Part shown: positions 45,201 through 57,200 of the stretch, one piece after another
How positions within the stretch are numbered: the first letter of the stretch is position 1
Layout: every line of letters starts with the position of its first letter
Source of the DNA: Aspidapion aeneum
Lineage: Eukaryota > Arthropoda > Insecta > Coleoptera > Brentidae
Length of the DNA stretch: 64,000 nt
NCBI GenBank assembly: GCA_963576565.1
Contig: OY755045.1
Span: forward strand, 3,595,477-3,659,476
Direction: 5' to 3'
Program-made: the position numbers and the translations under genes
The notes under the pieces: model-generated
What the model saw: only the letters and a program-made list of their open reading frames with translations
Told to the model about the DNA's origin: nothing
Database searches by the model: none

Positions 45201-48200
45201 GTAAGTCCATCACCAAGCCTATCACATTCCATATATAAATTAAATTATACATTATTATTTTAGTTTTACACAGGCCTAAACCCACTGTTTTTCAGTTGGT
45301 TTTGCACAGGCACATCTCTGTCCCTTTTCTTTTACAAGGGAAGAAAGTGACAGGTATGTTGTCAAAATTGAACTGAAACGTAAAAGTAGAAAATGTCTAA
45401 AAATAATTTTTTGTTTTAAGGGAAATTGAAATAGAACTATCAAGTCATGTTCGTCACAATGGCACACTTTTTATTCACACATTGCTTCTCCCCGGCAAGG
45501 GCAAGAAACATTCTGTCAATTCTATTGGGAACTTGATCAATCTGCCTGATACCACTTATGTCAAAGGACGATTAACAAAGTATGCTGTGCCTCAAAGTGA
45601 CACATTTAATTTACTGAATTCAAAGGTAAGTAAGATTTTATGCACTTTAGGAAATAAAGTTACTCTTTTAATCCCTAGGGACTAAAACTTACTTGTCAAG
45701 ACACACCCAGATTTGGAGTAAAATATCAACACTAACTATAAAATAAATTGGTAAAAAAAAATTTTTAAGGCACAAGCTTTTATAAAATGCACTGACTGAT
45801 GGAAATTTTGACGATGTTAGCATGATAAGATATCCGTATCAATTAAATATCACTATTTGCAAGAATCAATCTAGCAGAAAAATACAGAGGTACCAAACCC
45901 ACCCAACCCGACCCAAGATACCACAGCATTTCTCTGACATAGGTATGGCAATGGCATAACATTGCGACACATCAAACATATCTTTGATGACCTGCTATGT
46001 TGAATATTCTTCAAGTGTTTAGATCACAAATTTAGATTAACTTATGCTTTGATTTGGGGCCATCATTTTTATTATTATGATAATATTAGAATGTTAGAAA
46101 ATTATTTTTTAATTTTTAGTGCATTTTATAAAAGCTTGTGACTTAAAAAAAAATTTTTACCCATTTATTTTCTACTTTTTAGTCTCAGCTATATCTACTG
46201 TATCAAATGAAAATATTTGTTCAATAACAAAACAGAAGAGTTTATTCTAGATTATAATGAAATCGCTGATCGTGAGTTGTTTGGAAACTCATTTTTCTAT
46301 TGGGGGAAGGAGAGGGTGGGCATAGAGGTAGAAATAGGTGGGAGGATATTTTTTTTTATTGTTGTATTGTCATTGGACCACTGTGAATACCAAATTTCAT
46401 CTAAATCGGATAATGGGAAGTGTGTCAAAAACTCATTTTTCTATGAAAGGGGGTGGGGGTAGGAGTGGGAGAATATTTTTTTCTTAATATTGTATTGTCA
46501 TCGGATCATTATATGTATACCAAATTTTATTCAAATCGGATAATGGGAAGTGTGTCAAAAACACATTTTTCTATAGAAGGGGTGGGGGTTGGGGTGGGAG
46601 GATATTTTGGGATATAATGGGAAGTGTGTCAAAAACGCTTCACAAGATTTGATAGTTAGTTAGACAGAACATCTGAAGCTAAATAAAAGCTTGTAAAAAA
46701 ACTGTCAATCACTAGGATAACATTTTATAGAGTATTGTTAAATGGGTTAAATGCAATTATACTATGGGGTGTTGTTAAATAGTGTTGTGTTATTTTTCTT
46801 TTAAATTATTTTTCCTATAGTAAAGTGAATAAGTAACCCAGATAACATTTTGTTTCTAAAACTAAAGGGAATAAATTAGTATATTATATAAAATATGTGG
46901 CTAAAGTTTCTTTTAATCCCACAGCAAATTGTTTCAGTCTATAAACTTTTCACCTCAGGATTAAAAGTATCACTTTAGTCCCAAGGTTTGTATTCTACTA
47001 TATTATGACCTACAAACATTTTTGAATAGTAAATAGATCTCAAATCAACAAAAGGTTTGGCAGACCAACTGACCAATTTGATAATTTTTGGTGCATTAAA
47101 TTTCTGATCACAGTTTTATATTTTATAAAAAAATTGCCAATTTGGTCCAAAGTTGTACTAACAATAATTAATATATCTCGAGAACTACCTACACCAGGGT
47201 AGTGAGACAGAGCTTTCAAATAAGGTGTCACACAATATATTTTTTTTTAATAAAAACAAAATTTAAATTTTTGAAATTAAAAAAAATAAAATAAAATTTT
47301 CTTCATATTTTAAAAAAATCCTTGTTAAATTTCAGGATGTTGAAAAAAATGTTACATTAAACATACATGGAAAAATTGTAGGAAAAGTATTATTTTCTTG
47401 CTAAAATACATTTTATTTATATTTAGTATAAAAAACTAAAATACAAATATATTTACATAACTGTGTTACCTATTACTTTGATAAAAATATAAAATCATAA
47501 AAAAAATAAAATTTAGTTTTACAATTTTTTTTTTATAAAAGAAAAACATTAATTTTTTTTTATGATTTCTGCTTTTATTTAGGCTAATATGTCACAATGA
47601 TTGAAATAATTCAGTTTTCTTCCTTTGAATTGGCTGCTTTTTTTCAAGAAAATTACGATTTTCCTAAATTATTTTGTCATGTTTTTGTATTGTTATCCTT
47701 CTTGAAATTTAGTAGGATCTTGCTAAAACATTAAGGAAAAATGTATATGTATTTAATAAAAACTATTTCTAGGAATAATTTTTTTTTTGTTGCAAAAATA
47801 TCTATTTTGTTTTTTATAAAAAGTACATCATGTGATACCTTGTTTAAGTCCTTTATCACTACCCTGGTGTAAGTAGTTCTCGAGATATCTTAATTTACTT
47901 CAGTTCAAGTTGAATTGGCAGTTTTTTGGTTTTCAAAATTTAATTGAAAAAAAAACTATTGATATGAAAATTTTTAAACTTAGAATTTTTCATTCTCTTT
48001 ATTGATAAAATGACCCTACTATTTTTAAATTTTCATTTCAATATTTTGTAGAGGAATAGAGTACTATAATAGAGAATGGCTTTCTTGCCTAATTAAAAAA
48101 AATTGTAGCAGCTCTTAAGATATCTTATTTTTTTAAAAGTTTTTAATGATGATAAACCCATCATTTATCCATCTGGAAATTTGGTAAGGATCTTGCTGAA

Positions 48201-51200
48201 ATATTAGGCAAAGAAAAAAAATCATCATTATATTTCTCATTCGAAAAGTACTTGAAAGACCTTTCAAATAAGCTCCATGTTACTAATCTAGTTTAAGTAG
48301 TCTAGAGATATCTTATTTTTTTAAAATTATATGTTTTAGCTAAATTGGCAGTTTTTTTGATTTTGCAAAAATTAGTTAAAAAAACTATTTAGCTTAGTAC
48401 CTACTTAAAATTTCGGATTTTTTCATCCCCTCTATGACCCCTAACTTTTGGCAATTTGTGTTACTATCTCGAGATTCTCTAGATGAAGATACTATCCTGG
48501 CACATAGAAGAGTAAAAAACAGTGTTAGAAAAAGTATCACAGTTATAAACCCTGATAGTGATACAAGGTATTTAGTCCCAATTATAATTTAGGAACCACA
48601 AAAGCAGAAAACTTCAGCAGAAACCCGGCCAGTCACTCACTTAAGAAGCAAGTATGCAGTAAGATTGTGTACTGAAGAATTACACATTCCTCACAGAGAG
48701 GTGCCTGTAGAGGTTCTAAGGCATTTTAGGGTAAGTACTACCCATGTAACTTTCTGACAAAGCCTCATACTTGTAGTTAACGCGGCTAGTCTCAGTCAGT
48801 CCAATGTTGTCAAGTTATTGGGTTATTTTTGAGGTTTATAAAGTATAATATTTATTGTAGGATGCTTTTAAACAGATTTTATTATCAAACGTGAAATTTC
48901 GTACCCGTGAATTTAAAAATCAAACAAGTTTCATGGCTAATCGGGCAAAAAGGAGTTTTTTGTTTCCCTTATATTATTCCGTGGGTAGCTTGAAAGCCCA
49001 ACCTCACGGGGGTCTAAGATCTAATGGACACCTAATAAGTGTTGACAGTTAACCGTTTCGTCCTTATGGGACTCCTCAGAACACTGCTGGTCAAGTGACA
49101 AATCTTGCGAAGTTAATCAGACGGTTTTGTCTCTAATTAAATGTAATTAGTGAGCGAACTATAGCAAGAGGCGCCATCTACCGAGATACGAGAGAAACAA
49201 AAAACCAAAAGCAGGGAAAAACACTGCTATACAATATCGAACAATGAAAAGATCGAATGCAAATAAAAGAAAACAACTATAGTCCGTGACCTACGACAGC
49301 TCTTTGTCTTTTCAGGCCGGATCAACGCTAGTATTATCTCTCTCACTAATTACATTTAATTAGAGACAAAACCGTCTGATTAACTTCGCAAGATATGTCA
49401 CTTGACCAGCAGTGTTCTGAGGAGTCCCATAAGGACGAAACGGTTAACTGTCAACACTTATTAGGTGTCCATTAGATCTTGGACCCCCCGTGAGGTTGGG
49501 CTTTCAAGCTACCCATGGAAAAATATAAGGGAAACAAAAAACTCCTTTTTGCCCGATTAGCCATGAAACTTGTTAGATTTTATTATTTTTTTTATCTAAA
49601 AACACTGTTTTTTAGGTAACACAACCGCACACATTTCTTCCAATTATGGTGGAAGATGCCTTATCAATGAGACTGAAAGAATTAGAAATTATTAAACCTG
49701 ATAAGAGACTTATGAAATTTAAATATGTTTTTAATCCTAGTTCTTTAGGAAAACTCAGGTAAAAAAAGGTCTTTAGCTTTAGTCTTTATCCAACTGTCAA
49801 ATTAAATCTTCAATTTTTCAATTCAATTACCTCTGGAGAAAATCATGCATTTTCAATTCCATAAATCAATTTTTTTCTTGTTCTCTTTTATATTTTGGCC
49901 AATTTATTTGTTTTAGGTTCCTAGTACAAATGGAAGCATCCTTCCAAGAATTTTTAAATTTAGGATTTACTGAAAAAGATACAGATGAAGTAAAGAGTAT
50001 CTTTGCGGACACAAATGTTTATTTGTTATGCGCTACTATGGCTATAGCTAGTGTACATGTAAGTTTTTGATATGCAGGGCTTCCCTGTATATTATTACAT
50101 TTCTAGATCCTCTATTTTTGCCTTCCTAGCTCGCGCAGCAATGGCTAGAGAAGGTATTGTTTTCGATGAAAAGAAGGAAGGTAAAAATATGATAAATACA
50201 AACATTATTCCTATGAAACGTGGAATTTCGTACCCGTGAATTTAAAAATCAAACAAAAGTTTCGTGGCTAATCGGGCAAAAAGGAGTTTTTTTTTGTTTC
50301 CCTTATATTTTTCCGTGGGTAGCCTGAAAGTTAAACTCGCGGCTACAGACTAAAATGCACTCTGGCTCCTTCGATTTCGAGGTTATGTTTTAATTGTTTT
50401 GTTTTTGTTTAAATAGCCTGGAGCATGGAATAAATAAATTTCTTCGATGGTGGAAGTGTTTGAAGTCCTTTCGAGTTTTAAAAATTAGTATTAAAAATAT
50501 TTGTCGTGTCGTTAGTTCGGTCAAATTTAGTTCAAAATAGCGCTAGTAACGAAATAGGGTGTCTTTCTAACATATTTTTTCAAAAAAAAAACTTCCCTGA
50601 CTTCTTTCGCGGGATCCTAGCGGGTGTGAAACAAAACCGAACCGAACCGAACTTAACCGAATCGAATTATCGGTTTAGTTCGGTTTGGTTTCACAACCTC
50701 TGGGATGCCGGTTCAGTTCAGTTCCGTTCGGTTCGGTTCGGTTTTGTTTCACACCCGCTAGGATCCCGCGAAAGAAGCCAGGGAAGTTTTTTTTTGAAAA
50801 AATATGTTAGAAAGACACCCTATTTCGTTACTAGCGCTATTTTGAACTAAATTTGACCGAACTAACGACACGACAAATATTTTTAATACTAATTTTTAAA
50901 ACTCGAAAGGACTTCAAACACTTCCACCATCGAAGAAATTTATTTATTCCATGCTCCAGGCTATTTAAACAAAAACAAAACAATTAAAACATAACCTCGA
51001 AATCGAAGGAGCCAGAGTGCATTTTAGTCTGTAGCCGCGAGTGAAAGTTAAACCTCACGGGGGTCCAAGATCTAATGGACACCTAATAAGTGTTGACAGT
51101 TAACCTTTTCGTCCTTATGGGACTCCTCAGAACACTGCTGGTCGATGTGACAAATCTTGCGAAGTTAATCAGACGGTTTTGTCTCTAATTAAATGTAATT

Positions 51201-54200
51201 AGTGAGCGAACTATAGCAAGAGGCGCCATCTACCGAGATACGAGAGAAACAAAAAAAACCAAAAGCAGGCGAAAGAAAACACTGCTATACAATATCGATC
51301 AATGAAAATATCGAATGCAAATAAAAGAAAACAACTATAGTCCGTGACCTACGACAGCTCTTTGTCTTTCAGACCGGATCAACACAGATTGCATTTTTAC
51401 CCGTCTTCAAGACAGTGAGCGTCAATCAACGGAATTTTTAAGCCAAATAATACTAACAAACGTGGAATTTCGTACCCGTGAATTTAAAAATCAAACAAGT
51501 TTCGTGGCTAATCGGGCAAAAAGGAAAAATATAAGGGAAAAAAAACTCCTTTTTGCCCGATTAGCCACGAAACTTGTTTGATTATTCCTATGGTTTAAGT
51601 TTACCCTACTACTACTTTATTAAATTTTCTAAGGTCAAACTATAACTAGCGATAATTTTTTGATTTATGTCATACTATGAACAAAAAAAGTATTGTGTAA
51701 AATGCGAACATAACTTTTTTGCCACTAAGAATGACTTAATATTTGAATGAGTTTTTAACAAGTTAATTTTAGTTTACTTGGGTCCTTAAAATGATTTTTA
51801 AACATTATGTCTATTTGCTAGTGTTTTTTTTCCTAAATTTAAAAAAGGTTTGTTATTTTTTTTGATCAAAGTGAGTTTTTTTAATCTCAACTGCGTTTTT
51901 TTTTATTTAAATACACAATGCTTCTTTCCTTTAGTGCGCAGAACACGTTTTTCTTTATAATTTATGTTATTAGTAAAAACTTCGTAGAATCATCCGTTTC
52001 TTTAAAAACTTTCAGCATAACAAAACAAAAATATTTTAGCTGCTGTTAGACTTCCTCTCGTTCAAAAATGACGTCAGTTTTTGGAAAAACAAAAAAACAA
52101 TGGCCGGACTTTCGAGCAGGGTCCTATTATGGCGGGCCTTCTCTCAGTGCGTCATATTTTTATACTTGCTAGATGAACAGACCTCGGCTTTGATCCTCGT
52201 CCCGAGTGGAATAGCGACAGTCATAGAGGTAAGTAGAATATTGTTACGGGTTCACAACCACAAATAAAACGAACAAATTTCAAAAACGATATGTTAATTT
52301 ATTTCGACAATACAATGTACAGTCGGGGACTTTTTAAATTGCCGTTTTATTTTTTTTCTGTCAAAATTAATTAATCAATTAAAGAAATCAATTTAAAAAA
52401 AAAATATGTATGTATGGATGATTCTACCAAAAGTGGGCTATATGTGTAAGCTAAGAAATATTTATTTTACCGAATTTTAGGAATTATTGCATAAAGGGAT
52501 GAGTACCAGAGGAATGAGTTTTTAATGGTTTTCCAATTTAAATCAAAATCTATTTAGACTACTTAACTTAAGTTTTATATAAACAAAGTTCCTATACTTA
52601 TAATTTTAAAACAATCAACAAAAAAATTATACTATTGATATCAGTCGAATATTTACTTACCAGAGGAATGATAATTGAAGCGTTCCTTTTTGATTTCTCC
52701 GAAAAAAACTAATTTTCTGCCGAAAATAAAAAGATCTATAACTTAAACCAAACTAAAGATAACATTATCTGTCACAACTTGTCACCCTCACAAGTAAATT
52801 AGATATCCAGGGCCGTCTCTTTCTCTAGAAATTAACCGGTGATATTCACAAATATTGTGTTATTAAACATTTAAAATTGTAAAATTTTCCGAGAAGATGT
52901 AAAAATTGGTTTGGGACTACACGAGAGGAATGAGGTATTTGCTTTGTAATAAAAAAAATTATAAACTTGCAATTTTTTTATACATTAAACTCAAATGCTC
53001 CATAAAGAAAACATTTCGTTTTAAATCTTATAACTAAAACTATGCTTCATTTGCAGTCTGTGTTTAAAAAATATGCATTCCCACTCCACAGCACCATTTT
53101 TGTAGAATCATCCGTATACAGACTAAGGTCCAAAATTTTTTTGTTTTGGTTCAAACTATTTTTCCGAATTTCAAATAGGAATTTTTTTTTATTTTCCAGG
53201 GCGGCAATTTAAAAAGTCTCCAACTGTACAAAAACGTCACTAATAACTCACTACTCAAATCGGCTTATTACCTTCGTGTTAATATCTCGCGATTACTACA
53301 GCTCGTTATCTCTGACTGACCCCGTTACGCGATGTCCACTCGCTTATATACCCTCTGCGATCTTTCGCGAATTATCTATCCTTTTTCGGCGTCTAGAACA
53401 GTCGCGTATACAAGCGAGCGCAAGTCACAGATAACGCAACTAAAACCCAGACTAATAATACAACCATAAGATAAGTCAACCTAATGCTACACTAAACCTA
53501 AATAAAAAAAAACTATAAAATTTCTACAAACAAAACTTTATCTGGGTGTTAAGGACATTTTCTTACTTAAGAAACTACTGCGTTTTCCTAGAAAAATAAA
53601 ATTTACTAACTTGTGGTGTGGTTTTTTAGAAAAAAATAAATATTTGCCTAAAAAATTTGAAAAACTTTTATTTTAACAAAATACACTGGTGTAAAGACCC
53701 TGTATGTATGACATATTTTAAAGATAAAGAGACAAATATGTCATACATACAGGGTAGTTTCGGTTGTTCTACCATCTTCCTCAAGCTCTTTCAGTATTTG
53801 ATTTTTAAATGTTTTTTTTTATCAATAGCGTTTACTCTTTGTTTGAAATTCAAAGAGTTATAAGAAGTTTGTATTTAAGAGCCGTAAATATTTGTAGTAA
53901 TAAAGAAGAATTAACCACAGAAATTAACAACATTAAAAAAGACTTACAACAGAATGGTTATTCTGAGAAATTAATAAGCTCAATGATCTCTAAAATTAAA
54001 AACAAACCAAATGTAGCAATGGTGGGTGTGCTTTCGGGCTGTTCGGCCGTCGTCGTTGGAAATTCGTTCTCGACGTTTCGCCATCTCGAGTGGATGGCAT
54101 CTTCAGGAGATGTTGACTGTTTGTCGGCTTCTCGAAGACTGGTGGTTAGCCTGTCGCGGGCGCAGGTTATATGCGCTATGGTGGGCGGGGCGTATATCAG

Positions 54201-57200
54201 AGCTGGTCGGTGATTGGTCAAATTCCCTTGATTCAGTTTTGTTATTGTCAGCGAGCCGTTTAGTGTTTTTAAGAACCGGTAGAAGTAGAAGAATTTTAAG
54301 AGTTTCTTCAGATCTGTTGAAGTTCTGCTGGTGTTTATGAATTTCGATTGCTTCTCTATAGAGTCTTGGATAGTATGAAGAGAAGGCGCAGAGAACTTGT
54401 GTGTCTTCGAATTTTATTCGGTGGTCTTCATTGTTTAGTGTGTGGTCTGCAACTGCGGATTTTTCCGTATGTCCGAGTCGACAGTTGGCTTTGTGTTCTT
54501 TGATTCTTGTGTTTACGGACCGTTTGGTTGTTCCGATGTAGACACTTCCACAGGTACAGGGAATGCGGTATACCCCCGAAGAACTTAGTGGGTTCCTTAT
54601 ATCCTTCGCAGATCTGAGGTGGTTCTCGATCTTCTTAGATGGCTTGAAGATCGTTTTTATGTTGTGTTTTCCCAGAATACGTCCGATCCTATCTGTCACT
54701 CTAGGGATGTAGGGCAGAAAGGCTCTTGAAGAAACTTCGCGGCTGCTCAGTCCACCGCTACTGTTACTTCTAGTGCTCGGCTTTGGTCGTATACATTTAT
54801 CTATGTCGCTTTGAGTGTATCCATTTGCTACGAGGGCGTTTTTAAGATGGTTTAATTCTTTGTCTAGATGTTCTGGTTCGCAGATTCTTTTCGCCCTCTC
54901 TACCAATGTTCTTATTACCCCTTTTCGTTGGCACGGGTGGTGGTTAGATGTGTTGTTTAGGTAGCGGTCTGTGTGAGTAGATTTTCTGTATACGGTATGT
55001 CCTAGTCGTCCCTCTTTCCTCGTTACTAGTACGTCAAGGAATGCTAATTCTCTGTTGTTCTCTGTTTCCATTGTAAATTGTATACTGGGGTGTATGCTGT
55101 TAATGTGGTTGAGAAATTCATTAAGGCTGTCTCTACCACTCGAGATGGCGAAACGTCGAGAACGAATTTCCAACGACGACGGCCGAACAGCCCGAAAGCA
55201 CACCCACCATTGGACGATGGCCGCGAAAGCCTTTCACAATTTGTACAAATGTAGCAAGTTCTCAAAAAATTATAATCCGGTGGGTGGTATTAGCATTCCA
55301 TATGTTCAAGGGATTTCAGAACACATAAGACGAAAACACTATAATATAAAAACAGTATTTTCATCGGGAAATACGATAAGGAGTTTTGTAACTAAAACAA
55401 AACCAGAAAATCCCACAAATAATAAGGAATGTATTTACCAAATCCCGTGTGAGTGTGGTAAATCATATGTAGGTGAAACGAAACGCCCTCTCAGGTTAGA
55501 GTAAATGAACATCTAAAAAGTACCGAATTACACAGGATTCAGTGGTCAGAAGCTAAAGTTTTGCATACGGAGTTGCATTGGCGAAAAGGAAAGTTTACTC
55601 TATTTTAATATAAGTTTGATATAAGTTTATCAAAACAAATGATATTATTTCAAAATGTCAGTCAATATTTTGAACTATGGAAATTTAGACAGAAAAGCGG
55701 GAGTCATAAAATACAACTTATTGTTACGGGTTCACAACGACAATAATCGGTCTATTAACTTCGTGTTAATCTCACGACCACTCAGTATGTTATCTGTGAC
55801 TGACTGACTGATGCACGACGTCCGGCCTTATATATGAGGGCTGCCTACTATTCTAGGACCCTTCCATCCTTGTTCGATTCGCAATCATTCCAGCCCTTTT
55901 CTAGACTTTCGCATACCAGTTTGTCAAAGATAACGCAACTAAAACCTAGATTAAGAATACAACCATAAAATACGTCAACCTAATACTACACTAAACCTAA
56001 ATAAATTCTAACTATAAAATTTAAATACTTAAATTTGTAACATTATGAAGGTTTGGTTTAGTTTATAACATTTTTTTAGAAAATTTAATAATTGTTATGA
56101 CTAATTTAATTAATAAATTAATTAAATTTCAACAATTTCTCGCTCAAAATTTTGTTTTATTTTTTTTATTTTAGTTTTGGAAGGTCACTAAAGTATTCAA
56201 GTCGAAGTTAAAACTTACCTGGACAGGTCCAAGATTTAGAGACGACGTAGAAGAGAGCCAGGAGGAGGCAGATACTAGAAAGTATGACGCAGAGAGTATG
56301 AGATACCTTAGTTGGGTGCTGTATCCACTGTGTATCGGGGCTGCTGTATATTCTTTAATGTATCAGCCCCATAAAAGGTAAGCAAGATATAATCAATATT
56401 CATACATACAAGCGATAAAAGGACTATACAAAGGGTCAAAATCTAAAATTAAAAATCGACTTTCAAAAGAATTCCCGGTAACAAAAGGCTTAAGACAGGG
56501 ATGTTGTATGTCTCCAACTCTTTTTAAAATACATATCGCAATAGCTCTAAAAACTGGAAACGTGAAGTGCACGGCACGGGAATACAACTTAACGACCGAT
56601 TTACCCTATACACACTACAGTTTGCTGACGACCAAGTAATTGTAGCTAATGATAAAGAAGACATGGAGTATATGATGAGAAAGTTAATGGAAGAATGCCA
56701 AAAGTGGGGGATTAACAGTGAACGTGGACAAGACACAGTACAGAGTGTCCCAAATTGGGCACTTTTAGGGGGTTTAAGGTACTTCTAGGGGAGACAGAGA
56801 AAAACTGACCACGCATTGCGAGGCTCAAATTTCAAGAGAAGACTTATAGTGAAAACCGCATTTTGAAATATCGTCTCGTCTTTGAGCTACGGGGCCTTTT
56901 TGAAAAGTCTGCATTTTTGAAGGGGGTCCATAACTTCGTTATTAGTGGAAATTTTGATTTAGAGTAAATTGCAGTTTTATAGACTTTGTCACGAGAAATT
57001 TGTCCGCTAAATTATATTTTAACTGTCACTTTTAGTTTTTGAGATATGACATAAAGTTGCATTTTTTCTTATGGAATAGCCTATATTTTAATTAATTTTC
57101 GAATTTGTCATTGAATTCTTTTCAAAATGGTATATCATATGTCATAGTTTGATTGAACGGTTTAGGAGATATTCAGCTTTTTCACTTATTTCTAGTGCGC

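Larger units (their letters stand above)
48886..49574. mobile_element. Solitary hammerhead-unit insertion in CLPTM1L intron 3
   Basis: One almost full unit (48886 to about 49325) is followed by an inverted partial unit ending at the same terminus as the array. It is flanked by a 12-bp target duplication, AGATTTTATTAT, at 48874-48885 and 49575-49586. The two arms can fold on each other. Confidence 0.9.
50216..51579. mobile_element. Hammerhead-unit insertion in CLPTM1L intron 5, itself interrupted
   Basis: One unit plus the start of a second, ending in a short inverted piece. It is flanked by a 12-bp target duplication, ATTATTCCTATG, at 50204-50215 and 51580-51591. A 708-bp palindromic element is inserted at 50335-51042. 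Confidence 0.9.
54017..55212 (-). mobile_element. Penelope-like element (5'-truncated) with inverted terminal pieces
   Basis: About 77 bp at 54017-54095 is repeated in inverted orientation at 55136-55212. Between them, on the minus strand, lies the C-terminal half of a Penelope reverse transcriptase with its GIY-YIG endonuclease. The arrangement of an internal coding part with inverted partial terminal repeats is usual for 5'-truncated Penelope insertions. It sits inside another Penelope relic of opposite orientation. Confidence 0.8.

Noticed and set aside
54013..54340. Plus-strand open frames opposite the Penelope element
   Set aside because: They are antisense shadows of the minus-strand Penelope frame and its inverted terminus.
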